A stretch of DNA of 64,000 nucleotides from Mycobacterium gastri (GCF_002102175.1 NZ_LQOX01000096.1:1-64000), one strand, 5' to 3'; shown: positions 17,040 through 27,311, numbered from the stretch's first letter. The notes: generated from the letters alone by a model not told the origin. A program made the numbers and translations.

Positions 17040-17443
17040 TCAAATCAAGTGGCGGAGACGGGCCGCCAGCGCAAGATCGTCGCGAAACTGGTCGAGGTTA
17101 CTGAGGGTGTACATACCGTCGATCTGCTTGTTGGTCCACAGAAAATGAATGCGACGCAGGTCAGCTTGACGCGACTTCCAGCCGATCCCGTCGATCACGG
17201 CCATGATGCACTGGGTAGGCAGACGCACGTCGGCCATCTCCTCGATTTCTCGAACGGCGTCGGTGAGCTTGCTGCCGGTGGAGTCGAAGCTCGCGGCCAC
17301 CGCAATGTCGGCGTGATAGCACTCAGGCTGACAGTGGCCTGACGGATACTTCCGGCTTCCGGTGTGGAAGCAGTGGGATCGACACGTGCGGTCAGACGAC
17401 CAAGCGAGTCCAAATAGGCTTCAAAAGAGATCGGTTCATTCAT
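17040..17443 (-). pseudogene. Type II restriction endonuclease remnant
   Basis: ATG 17443 overlaps the methyltransferase stop (ATGA) and starts MNEPISFEAYLDSLGRLTAR. After about 50 codons the sensible frame changes near 17310-17340 and continues as ECYHADIAVAASFDSTGSKL, then CIMAVIDGIGWKSRQADL and WTNKQIDGMYTLSNL to the stop at 17040. The IDGxGW pattern and the final tail resemble C-termini of type II restriction enzymes that accompany D12-class methyltransferases. The reconstructed chain is only about 134 residues and frameshifted, so it is an internally deleted, dead gene. Which enzyme family it came from is uncertain. Confidence 0.65.
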
Positions 17444-18575
17444 GCATTGCGTCCGACGAAAACGTATTCCCTGACATCACGTCGGGATGCCGCCGGGTGT
17501 GTTCCGAGGCTGTACTTGTGATCGATTGCAATGATCTCTACCGACGGCTTGACCTTGCCAAGCAGGTCCACAATGCGCGCCGCGTCCGGTATAGCGTTGG
17601 AGGAGTATGACAAAACGATCGCCCCAGCGTGCTCGAAGTGTTCGAAAGTACGCAATAAAGCGTCTTCGATCGTCCGCTTGTATGCGAAAGGGGTGAACTG
17701 CTTCTTCAGCTTCTTGGTAGTGGTTTCTTCCATGATGGTGAGTCCGCGCCAATACACGCTCAGCCCTTCGAGGAAGTGGTAGCGCTTGATGTAGTCATTG
17801 TCGTCACTGGGCGGAGCGTACGGCGGATCGAGGTAGACCAGGTCGGCTTTCGTGTCCGGAATGTCGAAAACGTCGCCGCAAATCGCTCGGCTTCGGTGCT
17901 TATTGCTAAACACCGTCGCGTTGTATTCGGCAGCTCGCTCGCGAAAGTATTCTCGCAGAGACAACCTGAGGTCGCGGCGACCGTCCGCGTAACGAGTTGC
18001 GTCGGTAAATGTGAATACTCCACGCGGCTGCCTACGAGCAGCCGATAAGACGAGCGTGCTATCGCCAGGTCTCGACGGTAGCCGCGGAGCATATCGATGT
18101 GCGAGCAGGCCGAGTCGAGGAACCTGCGATCCGCCGGCGTGAAATACAGTCCGTCGAACCGAGACTGGATGAAGTCGCGGTCATCAGCCGGCGGCCCGCA
18201 GATTTGGTCGATCAGCTCCTCCTCGAGTCGCACCGAGGAATTCTGTACCGTTGCCCGGGCGATTATCGCCGGAAAGTTCAAGAAATCGTTTGATGTGACC
18301 CGATAGCCTTGGGCTTTGAGCAGATAGGAAACGACGCCCGACCCAGAGAAGCCGTCCACAGCGGTGGTGCCACCGAGCCGGGCAAAGACGCGCTCCAAAT
18401 GCGGCAGCAAGCGATACTTCGATCCCCTGTACCGCAGCCGCGGAAAAGTCTGGGCCTTGATCAAGCTGCCCGGCACGGCCGGCGGGGACGGTGTCAGAGA
18501 AGACAACTCTGAATCGAAGGCCACCCGAATCTCCCTCTGCGTCTCCCCAGGCACAGACGTATCTGCACTTGGCAT
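17440..18575 (-). pseudogene. D12-class adenine-specific DNA methyltransferase, frameshifted
   Basis: ATG 18575 (MPSADTSVPGETQREIRVAF) leads to the SAM-binding motif FPRLRYRGSKYRLLPHL and VDGFSGSGVVSYLLKAQGY, typical of Dam-like D12 enzymes. The frame breaks near 18058: the sensible sequence continues one frame over as TLVLSAARRQPRGVFTFTD, then REYFRERAAEYNATVFSNKH and the catalytic motif YLDPPYAPPSDDNDY to the stop at 17440. A single base restores the whole N6-adenine methyltransferase. With the downstream nuclease remnant it forms a decayed type II restriction-modification pair. Base composition looks less GC-rich than the neighbours, consistent with acquisition. Confidence 0.85.
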
Positions 18576-18718
18576 CGTGCCACCAGTGACAGATACACCC
18601 GTGGACCGACAGACCGCGGGAGATACGGCCCGGCCCCGCTGATCGTCTGGGAAGGCGCCAGGTACCCCGTTCCGGCAATCTGACACGCTCGCACCGCCGT
18701 TACCGAATAATCGTCGAC

Positions 18719-19249
18719 GTGCCCGAACCTCACCTGCGCTGCACCCGCGAACTCGTCGCATTCGCCTTGACCGCGACAAGCGCCCTAGCGTGCCCGCCGG
18801 CTGCGGCCGCGCCGGCCGATCAGCCACCCCCGTGCTCGGCGGGGCAGCTGATAGTCAGCGCCGGTCAACCCCAGGCCGCCGTGGGCCACCGCGCCATCAC
18901 GCTGACCTTCGCGCTCGCCGACGACGCCATGCCGTGCACGCTCACCGGCTATCCCGACGTCGACTCGGGTGCGGGCGGTCCGCTCATTTATGCCGAGCAC
19001 ACGCTGCGCGGCTACCTGGGCGGCCTACCGGCAAACGTCGGCGTCCCACCGACGGTCACCCTGACGCAATCGCAACCGGCGCAGGCCATTGTGGAAGGCA
19101 CCGCCATCGACGGCAACGGCAATCCCTGCCCCACCTACACCGAGCTACGCGTAACTCCCCCGGGCGCCGCCAGCGCCGTCACGGTGCCGACCGGCATCGA
19201 GGCCTGCCAATTGCAGGTTCACCCGGTCGTTCTAGGCTCGCAAGAGTGA
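18719..19249 (+). CDS. Secreted DUF4232-domain protein
   Basis: A 176-residue protein with a signal peptide (LVAFALTATSALACPPAAAA) followed by a single DUF4232 domain, recognisable by CSAGQLIVSAGQPQAAVGHR, the internal pair CTLTGYPDV and the ending GIEACQLQVHPVVLG. Such domains are common in exported actinobacterial proteins of unknown role. The start is a GTG at 18719 with no clear ribosome binding site. The stop overlaps the GTG start of acs by four bases, so the two may be translated together. Confidence 0.75.
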   Translation: MPEPHLRCTRELVAFALTATSALACPPAAAAPADQPPPCSAGQLIVSAGQPQAAVGHRAITLTFALADDAMPCTLTGYPDVDSGAGGPLIYAEHTLRGYLGGLPANVGVPPTVTLTQSQPAQAIVEGTAIDGNGNPCPTYTELRVTPPGAASAVTVPTGIEACQLQVHPVVLGSQE

Positions 19250-21198
19250 CCGAGACCGCCGCCGAAGTCCCGTCCTGTTACCCGCCGCCGCAACACTTCG
19301 TCGAGCAGGCGAACGCCCGCGAGGAGCTGTACCGCGCGGCCGAGGAAGACCGCCTTGGGTTTTGGGCCAAGCAGGCCGACCTGCTGTCCTGGGCGACGCC
19401 GTTCACCGAGGTCCTGGACTGGTCCGATGCCCCGTTCGCCAAATGGTTCGTCGGCGGCAAACTCAACGTCGCCTACAACTGCCTGGACCGCCACGTCGAA
19501 GCCGGCCAGGGCGACCGGGTCGCCATCTACTGGGAGGGCGAGCCCACCGATCATCGCCGCACCCTGACGTATTCGGAGCTGCTGACCCAGGTGTGCAAGG
19601 CGGCCAACGCGCTCACCGGCCTCGGCCTGGTCGCCGGCGACCGCGTGGCCATCTACATGCCGTTGGTCCCCGAGGCCGTGATCGCCATGCTGGCGTGCGC
19701 TCGGCTGGGCATCATGCACACCGTCGTCTTCGGCGGTTTCACCGCGCACGCACTGCGCGCCCGGATCGCCGATGCCCAGGCCAAGGTGCTGATCACCACC
19801 GACGGACAGTACCGGCGCGGCAAGCCGATGCCGCTCAAGGACGCCGCCGACGAGGCGGTCAACGACCCCGACAGCCCGGTCGAACACGTTGTGGTGGTGC
19901 GGCGCACCGGAATTGACGTGGCCTGGAACGACGATCGCGACCTGTGGTGGCACGACGTCGTCGACCCCGCCGCAGCCGAACACACGCCGGAAGCGTTCGA
20001 CTCCGAGCAGCCGCTGTTCCTGCTCTACACGTCGGGCACCACCGGCAAGCCCAAGGGCATCCTGCATACCACCGGCGGCTATCTGACCCAGAGCTGCTAC
20101 ACGATGCACACCATTTTCGACGTCAAGCCGGAGACTGACGTGTTCTGGTGCACCGCCGACATCGGCTGGGTCACCGGCCACACCTACGGCGTCTACGGAC
20201 CGCTGTCCGCCGGTATCACCGAGGTCCTCTACGAGGGCACACCGAATACCCCCGACGAGCACCGGCATTTCCAGATCATCGAAAGATACCGTGTCACAAT
20301 CTATTACACCGCGCCGACACTGATCCGGACGTTCATGAAATGGGGTCGTGAAATCCCCGACGTCCACGACCTGTCCAGCCTGCGGCTGCTCGGCTCGGTC
20401 GGCGAACCGATCAACCCCGAGGCGTGGCGCTGGTACCGCGACGTCATCGGCGCGGGCCGGGTCCCGGTGGTGGACACCTGGTGGCAGACCGAGACCGGCT
20501 CGGCGATGATCTCGCCGCTTCCCGGTGTCGCCGCGGCCAAGCCCGGGTCGGCGATGACACCGCTGCCCGGCATCTCGGCCAAGATCGTCGACGACCACGG
20601 CGATCCGCTGCAACCGGACACCGATGGCGACGAGCACGTGACCGGTTATCTCGTTTTGGACCAGCCGTGGCCGTCGATGCTGCGCGGTATCTGGGGTGAT
20701 CCGGCGCGCTACCACTACGCCTACTGGTCGAAATTCGCCGACAAGGGCTATTACTTCGCCGGGGACGGCGCGCGCATCGATCCCGATGGCGCGATCTGGA
20801 TTCTGGGCCGCATCGACGACGTAATGAACGTGTCCGGGCACCGCATCTCCACCGCCGAGGTGGAATCGGCGCTCGTCGGCCATTCCGGGGTGGCCGAGGC
20901 GGCCGTGGTCGGGGTTACCGACGAGACCACTACCCAGGCCATCTGCGCGTTCGTCGTGCTCCGGGCCAACTACGAACCGCACGACGGGACCGCCGAAGAA
21001 TTGCGCTCCGAAGTGGCCCGGGAGATCTCGCCGATCGCCCGGCCCCGTGAGGTCCATGTGGTGCCGGAACTCCCCAAGACCCGCAGCGGCAAAATCATGC
21101 GCCGGCTGCTGCGCGATGTCGCCGAAAACCGGGAACTGGGTGACACGTCGACGCTGTTGGATCCCGGTGTATTCGACGCGATCCGGGCAGCGAAGTAG
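19246..21198 (+). CDS. acs: Acetyl-coenzyme A synthetase
   Basis: A 650-residue AMP-forming ligase, almost the same length as M. tuberculosis Acs. It joins acetate to CoA via acetyl-AMP. The phosphate-binding loop is [20 protein letters not shown], the Acs-specific segment VDTWWQTETGSAMISPLPG follows, then GDGARIDPDGAIWILGRIDD, and the acetylation-sensitive Lys lies in PKTRSGKIMRRLLR near the C-terminus. The GTG start overlaps the stop of the DUF4232 gene (GTGA). A long antisense ORF across the gene is an artefact of codon bias. Confidence 0.96.
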   Translation: MTETAAEVPSCYPPPQHFVEQANAREELYRAAEEDRLGFWAKQADLLSWATPFTEVLDWSDAPFAKWFVGGKLNVAYNCLDRHVEAGQGDRVAIYWEGEPTDHRRTLTYSELLTQVCKAANALTGLGLVAGDRVAIYMPLVPEAVIAMLACARLGIMHTVVFGGFTAHALRARIADAQAKVLITTDGQYRRGKPMPLKDAADEAVNDPDSPVEHVVVVRRTGIDVAWNDDRDLWWHDVVDPAAAEHTPEAFDSEQPLFLLYTSGTTGKPKGILHTTGGYLTQSCYTMHTIFDVKPETDVFWCTADIGWVTGHTYGVYGPLSAGITEVLYEGTPNTPDEHRHFQIIERYRVTIYYTAPTLIRTFMKWGREIPDVHDLSSLRLLGSVGEPINPEAWRWYRDVIGAGRVPVVDTWWQTETGSAMISPLPGVAAAKPGSAMTPLPGISAKIVDDHGDPLQPDTDGDEHVTGYLVLDQPWPSMLRGIWGDPARYHYAYWSKFADKGYYFAGDGARIDPDGAIWILGRIDDVMNVSGHRISTAEVESALVGHSGVAEAAVVGVTDETTTQAICAFVVLRANYEPHDGTAEELRSEVAREISPIARPREVHVVPELPKTRSGKIMRRLLRDVAENRELGDTSTLLDPGVFDAIRAAK

Positions 21199-21235
21199 TT
21201 CGGCCCGGGATCGGGACCACCAAGCCGCCGCGGTT

Positions 21236-24200
21236 TTAACGGGATGCCAGATCGAGTTCGGTGATTGACGACAACCGCCGCTGCGGGCAGGCCGTCACCA
21301 GCGTCAACAGCCTTTCCAACTGCTCGATGACGGTCTCGATAACCGTAGGGCTGAAGAGGGCGGTGCGATATTCAACCACCCCGCTGATCCCGGCGGGCTC
21401 ACCGGTATCGTTGAATTGTTCGGTCAGCGACAACAAGAAATTCATTCGCGCGGTTTTCGTGTGCACCGAAACAGGGGTGATGTCCAACTCGCCCAATACG
21501 AGCTCGGCGGGCTTGTTGTTCTGCCAGGCCAGCACGACTTGAGTCAGCGGCCCCGGGGGTGCCGAGCGAGCGGCGTTGATCCGCTCGACGAGAAATCCAT
21601 AGGGCATGTCCTGATGGTCGAACGCTTCCAGGCCGCGGGTGCGCACCTGTGCTAGCAAGTGTGCGAAGTCGAGGTCACCGGTCACCTCGGTGCGCAGCAA
21701 CATGATGTTGACGAAGATGCCGACCAAATCATCGAGTCTCGGATGGCCGCGACCAGCGACCACTATGCCCATAACGATGTCGTTGCGGCCGGTAAGTAGG
21801 CCCAGCAGGGCAGTCAAGCCCGCTTGGACGACCATGAAGCTGGTGGCGCGGTGCTCTCGGGCCACTTGCATAATCTGGCGGTGCAATGCGGCCGGCCACT
21901 GCACAACGACCGTGTCGCCACGATTGTCGTACGAAGTGGCGCCGGGTTGGGGCGACAACTCGAGAGGCGGGGGCATACCCGCAAGCGTTTCCTCCCAGTA
22001 GCGAAGGTCCGCGGCGATCATGCTGTCGGGATCTTCCGGATCACCCAGGTATGCGCGTTGCCACAGGGCGAAATCGATGTATTGGATGGGCAACGGTTCC
22101 CAGGAGGGGATCTGCCCGGCACATCGACTGCGATAGGCGAGGCTGAGATCGGCCGCCAGCGGGGCCAGTGACCAGCCGTCAACGGCGATATGGTGCAGCA
22201 CGAGAACCAACACGTTTTGGTCGTCGGCCACGCGATATAGCCGGGTTCGTAGCGGCATTTCAGCGGCGATGTCAAAGTGGTGGCAGGCTTGGGCGGCGAC
22301 AACTTCGCGGAGCCGATCGGGCGTCCACGCGGTGGCATCGACGACTTCCCAGCACACCTGCGCCTCTTCAACCGGCAATACGACCTGATGCGGAACGCCG
22401 TCTACGGCGGGATAAACGGTGCGCAAGGGTTCATGACGACTCACCACATCGGCTAAGGCTTGTCGCAACGCCTCCGTGTTGAGCGGGCCGTGCAACTCGT
22501 ACACCCAGGGGATGTTGAACACAGCCGACGGGCCCTGCGACTGGATGATGGTCCACATGCGGTGCTGGGCAAGGGATAACGGCACCTTCTCAGGCCGCTC
22601 AACCGCCACCAGAGGCAGCGACGCAGCCGATCCGGCGTTAATATGCGGCGTCAGTTCGGCGACCGTCGGGGCATCAAACAACACCCGCACGGACAGGTCT
22701 GCGCCCAGAGCGGTGTTGACTGCTGCGACCACTCGCATCGCCAGCAACGAATCGCCGCCCAGGTCGAAGAATGATTGGTCAGCGCCGACGCGTTGCAGGC
22801 CGAGGACCCCCGCGTAGATTCCGGCCACGATTTCGGCCACCGGTGTCGTCGGCGCCTGGTACCGGTCAGCGGTGTGGTCCGGAATGGGCAGCGCGGCAAC
22901 GTCGAGTTTCCCGTGGACTGTCACCGGCAACTGCCTGAGCGTCATGATGGCTGCCGGAACCATGTAATGGGGCAGGCGGTCTTTCAGCCCGGCGCGGACT
23001 ACGTTCGGGTCGGCCGCGCCGGTGATGTAGCCCACCAGACGTTTCTCGCCGACACGGTCTTCGCGTGCGATGACGGCCGCATGCTCCACTCCCGGTGACT
23101 GCGCTAGCGCAGTGGCGATCTCGGCAGGCTCGATGCGGTAGCCGCGGATCTTCACCTGTTCGTCGGAGCGACCCTTGTAGTGCAGTTGGCCATCAGCGCC
23201 CCAACAGGCCAGATCGCCGGTGCGGTACATACGGCTTCCCGCCGCTGAAGTTCCGCCGAATGGGCACGCCACAAAACGTGACGCCGTCAACCCGGAGCGT
23301 CGCCAATATCCAAGCCCCACTTGACTTCCCGCAACATATATTTCGCCCACCACCCCGGTGGGAACTTGCCGTAGCCACGGGTCCAATACAAACAGCGCGG
23401 TCCACGGCAGCGGACGTCCGATGGGCGCCACACCTGAACCCGCAGTCAGCGGTTCGCTGATGGAGACACAGACGGCGGATTCGGTTGGGCCGTAGGCATT
23501 AACCATCACCCGGTCGGGCGCCCAGCGGTCCACCACTTCGGCGGTGCATGGTTCACCCCCAACCACGAGTGTCGTGCCGGTCAGCCCGTCCGTCGGCAAG
23601 GCCGCAACCGCTGAGGGCGTCTGGGTTAGTACGGTGACATTTTCCGCCGCCAGCAAAGCGTGAAAGTCGTTGGGGGAGCGGGTTACGTCTTCACCTACCA
23701 CCAGCAGGCGCCCGCCGTGCAACAGTGCGCTCCAGATTTCCCACACCGAAAAATCGAAAGCATAGGAATGGCATTGCGTCACCGTGAGTTCGGCTTGGGC
23801 GCTGAGCGGCGTAGCCGAGCTGACGAGCTGAACAATGTTGCGATGGGTGATCGCCACACCTTTGGGCGTTCCCGTAGTGCCGGAAGTGTAAAGCACATAG
23901 GCGATTTCGTCAGCGTCAGGCGCTGGGAGCGGGGTTCCGGTGCCGGCGGCGATAGCAGGGGCGTCGACGTCGATGACCGCGACGTCATGGCTGTCCACAA
24001 GCGTGGTCAGGTCACCAGCGGTCAGAACGGCCGGCGGTGCGGTGTCCTCGAGCAGGAAAGCGACGCGGGAGCGGGGGTAATCCGGGTCGATGGGCAGGTA
24101 GGCGGCTCCCACTTTGAGGACTGCCAGGATTGCCACGATGGCGCGGCCGCTGCGTGGCAGCAGCACCGCCGCCACATCACCGGGGCCTATCCCACGGCCG

Positions 24201-25708
24201 GCTAACAGAGACGCAAGTCGGTTGCTGGCTGTGTCGAGTTGCCGGTAGGTCAACACGCAGTCCGCGGATGTCACGGCGACGGCATCAGCTGTCCGCGCCG
24301 TTTGGGCGGCGAACAGCGCCGGAATCGAGGGACCGGGAGCAGCTGGAATCGTCAGCGCAGCATGATTGCTCCACGCATGAATATGGCGGTCCGCATATTG
24401 ATCGAGCAGATCGATCGATGACAACCGCCGTCCCGGATCGGCGGCGATGAGCGTGAAAAGCCGCGCCAGTCTGTCGGCCATAGCGGCGCCCTCAAAATCC
24501 GACGACGGCGCGCCGGGACCTGCGGTGCTGAGAAACAGCCGGTTGCCCTCATTCATAAAGAACAACCCGAACCGATCCCCACGGCCGAAGTTGGTATACA
24601 CCAGCGAAGCCGGCGCATCGCCGAATTGCGGGACCGTCGTGGACGGGAAGAAATTCAGCGCAACTCCACGAAGCGGGCCGCTCAGGGTTTGCACCGGGAA
24701 CCGTTGATGCCGAACGACTTGACGTATCTGTGAATCCGCCTGGATGCACAGCTCGCCAACAGACGAGGTTGGCGGTGTCGTCAACCTCAGCGGAACCACC
24801 CCGGCAACCATCCCCGGAATCGTCTTCAACTTTTCACTGGTGCGTCTGTTTACCGGGAAATCGAGTACCACCTCGGGTCCGCTGTGGTCCCAGGTCTGCA
24901 CCAGGAGTCCACACACCGCCGCGATGACCGACCGTCGGCTGACGCCCAACGTCTGCGACAGATCGTCGATTCTCTGCACGGCGGCAGCGTCCAGTGCCAC
25001 CGGTGCCGACGCGAAGTAATTGTCCCCGTCACCGGCATCCGCGCACCGATAGGTCACCGGCTGGCGGTGTGACGGAAGGTTCTCTTTCCAGAACCGCAGG
25101 TCTTCTCGATACCTTCTGGACGCCTCGTACGCTAATTCGGTACCGACAAGATCGCGCAGCGTACCGAAAGTGCATTCCGGAGCCGCTACCCCGGACACGA
25201 TGGCTGAGTAGCTCGTCGCAATTCGACTGACGAACATCACAGAACTAAATCCGTCAACAATTATATGGTGCAGACAGACAAACAAGTGAAATCGATTGGG
25301 ACTTGTACGGAATAACGCAAATCGAAATAATGGCCCAGTCCACGGCATGGGCTCACGCTGCATTGACGAGGCCAGCTTGTACGTTTCCTGAACGGGCTCG
25401 GGCGAACTGCTCAGGTCGAAGAAGGGGACCGCGGCAGCTGGATAGTCCGCAAACTTCTGATACACATGTCCGTCCACCTCGAAAATTCCGGCTCGCAGCG
25501 GCTCGCACTCGGCGAGCGCCTGCCGGACCGCGTGCTCGATCAGGCCTGGCTCGACGACGCCGTCGATCACCACAAAAAAGCTCGCCTGCCACGGTATTCC
25601 CGAGCCAGTTGTCTCCTGCGAAAGCCATATATCAAGCTGCCCACGGGTTAGCGCGAGCGACTGCTCATCAGCCGGCATGCCGTTCTGCAAGCTGGTGGAC
25701 TCAGGCAT
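21236..25708 (-). CDS. Single-module non-ribosomal peptide synthetase (C-A-T-C)
   Basis: A 1490-residue NRPS. First condensation domain about residues 15-450 with HHIIVDG near 149; adenylation domain about 465-940 with [27 protein letters not shown] and [11 protein letters not shown]; thiolation domain with [11 protein letters not shown] (Ser near 984); second condensation domain about 1055-1480 with HHIAVDGWS. Both condensation active sites look intact. By alignment with GrsA I read the A-domain pocket as D-F-W-T-V-G-A-V-C-K; the amino acid is not assigned. There is no thioesterase or reductase and no MbtH-like or PPTase gene nearby, so the last condensation domain may release the product onto an amine or hydroxyl acceptor. 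It lies between acs and the Rv3668c gene, which adjoin in M. tuberculosis. Confidence 0.93.
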   Translation of the reverse strand: MPESTSLQNGMPADEQSLALTRGQLDIWLSQETTGSGIPWQASFFVVIDGVVEPGLIEHAVRQALAECEPLRAGIFEVDGHVYQKFADYPAAAVPFFDLSSSPEPVQETYKLASSMQREPMPWTGPLFRFALFRTSPNRFHLFVCLHHIIVDGFSSVMFVSRIATSYSAIVSGVAAPECTFGTLRDLVGTELAYEASRRYREDLRFWKENLPSHRQPVTYRCADAGDGDNYFASAPVALDAAAVQRIDDLSQTLGVSRRSVIAAVCGLLVQTWDHSGPEVVLDFPVNRRTSEKLKTIPGMVAGVVPLRLTTPPTSSVGELCIQADSQIRQVVRHQRFPVQTLSGPLRGVALNFFPSTTVPQFGDAPASLVYTNFGRGDRFGLFFMNEGNRLFLSTAGPGAPSSDFEGAAMADRLARLFTLIAADPGRRLSSIDLLDQYADRHIHAWSNHAALTIPAAPGPSIPALFAAQTARTADAVAVTSADCVLTYRQLDTASNRLASLLAGRGIGPGDVAAVLLPRSGRAIVAILAVLKVGAAYLPIDPDYPRSRVAFLLEDTAPPAVLTAGDLTTLVDSHDVAVIDVDAPAIAAGTGTPLPAPDADEIAYVLYTSGTTGTPKGVAITHRNIVQLVSSATPLSAQAELTVTQCHSYAFDFSVWEIWSALLHGGRLLVVGEDVTRSPNDFHALLAAENVTVLTQTPSAVAALPTDGLTGTTLVVGGEPCTAEVVDRWAPDRVMVNAYGPTESAVCVSISEPLTAGSGVAPIGRPLPWTALFVLDPWLRQVPTGVVGEIYVAGSQVGLGYWRRSGLTASRFVACPFGGTSAAGSRMYRTGDLACWGADGQLHYKGRSDEQVKIRGYRIEPAEIATALAQSPGVEHAAVIAREDRVGEKRLVGYITGAADPNVVRAGLKDRLPHYMVPAAIMTLRQLPVTVHGKLDVAALPIPDHTADRYQAPTTPVAEIVAGIYAGVLGLQRVGADQSFFDLGGDSLLAMRVVAAVNTALGADLSVRVLFDAPTVAELTPHINAGSAASLPLVAVERPEKVPLSLAQHRMWTIIQSQGPSAVFNIPWVYELHGPLNTEALRQALADVVSRHEPLRTVYPAVDGVPHQVVLPVEEAQVCWEVVDATAWTPDRLREVVAAQACHHFDIAAEMPLRTRLYRVADDQNVLVLVLHHIAVDGWSLAPLAADLSLAYRSRCAGQIPSWEPLPIQYIDFALWQRAYLGDPEDPDSMIAADLRYWEETLAGMPPPLELSPQPGATSYDNRGDTVVVQWPAALHRQIMQVAREHRATSFMVVQAGLTALLGLLTGRNDIVMGIVVAGRGHPRLDDLVGIFVNIMLLRTEVTGDLDFAHLLAQVRTRGLEAFDHQDMPYGFLVERINAARSAPPGPLTQVVLAWQNNKPAELVLGELDITPVSVHTKTARMNFLLSLTEQFNDTGEPAGISGVVEYRTALFSPTVIETVIEQLERLLTLVTACPQRRLSSITELDLASR

Positions 25709-26124
25709 CAGGTACCGGCATGTCAGCGAATGGCGTCCGACTGCTTCGACAAATCAACGCGGGGCATGTCCCGCGAAGAGTCCCGGCAATGATCCAGACC
25801 CATGCCATTTGCTTTCCACCTAGATCATCGCAACCGACATACAACACGTGTGCTCAGCACGCCCGACATCGCCGCGATAGAGTTTAGCCGCCGAACCGCT
25901 TCATTCGCATCGACCTCTCGGGCGCGCTGGGTGGACTGCTACCCCATGTCCCCCGATCGGGGGCCATGGTGTCCTCTAGACGGTTGGGTAGACATTCCCC
26001 CAAAATTCCCCCTAATCGGCAACCGTTCGGGGGATGTTCCGTTTCCCGGAACCTGGCAAGCTCTGCGCCAGAGGATGAGAAGAGCCAACGACAGTTCTTC
26101 ACTCTGGCTGAAGGAGAGAACCAC
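25709..26124. promoter_or_regulatory. Divergent control region between the NRPS and the 26-codon peptide
   Basis: This 416-bp gap has no credible long gene. It contains a perfect 14-bp palindrome CCCCCGATCGGGGG (25950-25963), two TTCCCCC direct repeats near 25994-26012 followed by a CGGGGG arm, and the inverted repeat GTTCCG-5-CGGAAC (26036-26052). Several symmetric elements within about 100 bp upstream of the peptide gene suggest regulator binding sites shared by both directions. No confident -10/-35 boxes can be named. Confidence 0.5.
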
Positions 26125-26205
26125 ATGGCACACGAGCTGCTGTTCTGCGAAACCGAGGGCGCCTACACGGCTCCCGCGTTCCACGCCGACACTGTTATCG
26201 ACTGA
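26125..26205 (+). CDS. Small peptide (26 aa) of unknown function
   Basis: ATG 26125 follows an excellent ribosome binding site (AAGGAGAG, 26111-26118, 6-base spacing) and encodes 26 residues: MAHELLFCETEGAY then TAPAFHADTVID, ending in TGA. One Cys (position 8), an acidic C-terminal tail and no hydrophobic helix or signal peptide. The gene is followed after 14 bases by a perfect 22-bp hairpin, so it has the layout of a complete transcription unit. It may be a precursor peptide, a signalling peptide or a regulatory leader; no RiPP-modifying enzyme or transporter is nearby, only the divergent NRPS. I do not recognise the family. Confidence 0.6.
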   Translation: MAHELLFCETEGAYTAPAFHADTVID

Positions 26206-26219
26206 CCTCGTCGACAAAC

Positions 26220-26265
26220 CAGTAGGGTCTTATCCGCCTGAAGTCAGGCGGATAAGACCCTACTG
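26220..26265. terminator. Perfect 22-bp inverted repeat, probable bidirectional terminator
   Basis: The left arm 26220-26241 and right arm 26244-26265 are exact complements with a 2-base centre (AG). It lies between two convergent genes, the small peptide (plus) and the Rv3668c protease (minus). T-richness after each arm is modest (TGTTGTT; GGTTTGT). The length and perfection exceed what a terminator needs, so a remnant of a small mobile element is an alternative. Confidence 0.7.
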
Positions 26266-26351
26266 TTGTTCCGGGACCCACCAAACCCGTTCGGAAGCGG
26301 CGGAACCCAAGTCCGGGCAGCCACATAGCCGCCAAATAGCCGCGAAATAGC

Positions 26352-27050
26352 TCAGCCCGGGATCGGGACGAAGTCCGAGCCCGGCCGGTTCTTGGCGTTG
26401 ATGTCGGCCAAGTCCGCGTTGATCGACATCACCACCGCCGGGGTATGCAGCGGAACGTATTTGGTGACGCAGCCGGGCAGATTCTCGCTGAAGGCGCCGT
26501 GCAGCATCCCGACCAGCAGGTTGTCGACCGTCACCGGCGCGCCCGAGTCGCCGGGGCCGCCGCACACCTGCATCACGATGGTGCCCGGATCCTGGCCCGG
26601 ACCCCAGGTGACCCCGCACGAGTTGCCCGTGGATCGTCCTTGTTTGCAGGCGATCTGACCGAACGTCGGATCGGGACCGATGCCGTTGATCGCAAAGCCG
26701 TTGAAGTCGGCCACCGGCGTCACCTTGGCCGGATCGAACTTGATCACCGCGTAGTCGAGGGTGTCGTTGCCGGCGACCATGGTGCCCACGATGCCTTTGG
26801 CCTCGGCGCCCTCGGCGGCGACGGGCGCGCCCGGACCGCCGCAGTGCGCGGAGCTGAATCCGATGAGGTCGCCGTTCTTGTCGTGGCCGATGGTCGTCAA
26901 CGTGCACAACGTCCCCCCGTTGACGACGATGCCCGCACCGCCACCCAACGGAATCTTGTCGTCGGCAGCCGCGGTGCCCGCGGGTAGAAACCCAACAGCC
27001 AGGAACACGGCCACGATCGCCGCGGTGAAGCGGCGGTGCGCCGTCTGCAA
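26352..27050 (-). CDS. Secreted trypsin-like serine protease (Rv3668c family)
   Basis: A 232-residue S1-type protease with signal peptide (FTAAIVAVFLAVGFLPAGTA). The catalytic triad is visible: His in GFSSAHCGG, Asp in GNDTLDYAVIKF and Ser in CGGPGDSGAPVT. Cys pairs suggest disulfides in an exported protein. The TTG at 27050 is chosen because GGGAG lies 6 bases upstream and the length then equals that of the M. tuberculosis protein; an ATG at 27104 is also in frame but has no binding site. Its gene normally follows acs; here the NRPS block separates them. Confidence 0.88.
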   Translation of the reverse strand: MQTAHRRFTAAIVAVFLAVGFLPAGTAAADDKIPLGGGAGIVVNGGTLCTLTTIGHDKNGDLIGFSSAHCGGPGAPVAAEGAEAKGIVGTMVAGNDTLDYAVIKFDPAKVTPVADFNGFAINGIGPDPTFGQIACKQGRSTGNSCGVTWGPGQDPGTIVMQVCGGPGDSGAPVTVDNLLVGMLHGAFSENLPGCVTKYVPLHTPAVVMSINADLADINAKNRPGSDFVPIPG

Positions 27051-27311
27051 AGTGGTACTCCCGTCTGGAGGTTGGACCTCTGTTGGAGATCTACCGGACA
27101 TCACCGGACATCAAAGGACAGATGCGCCAGTGTAGATGATCGTCAGATTACGTCCGATGCGGTTAGGTGTGGCCGCGGATCGTCAATTTAATAGGTTCAA
27201 ACCGCCCGGTAACTCACGGTGTTCGGCTGGCCTCGTACGGCGCCGAAGCGCATGGCAACATAAACCGCGGCTACCGCGAAACCGTGGCCCGTCAACGCGA
27301 GAGGATCGTCT

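Noticed and set aside
17040..18600. Transposon or prophage carrying the restriction-modification genes
   Set aside because: No transposase, integrase, terminal inverted repeats or target duplication were found around the block.
19219..21057. 612-aa ORF antisense to acs
   Set aside because: High-GC codon bias leaves the antisense frame open; its composition (His, Gly, Val, Asp) matches no family and acs is certain.
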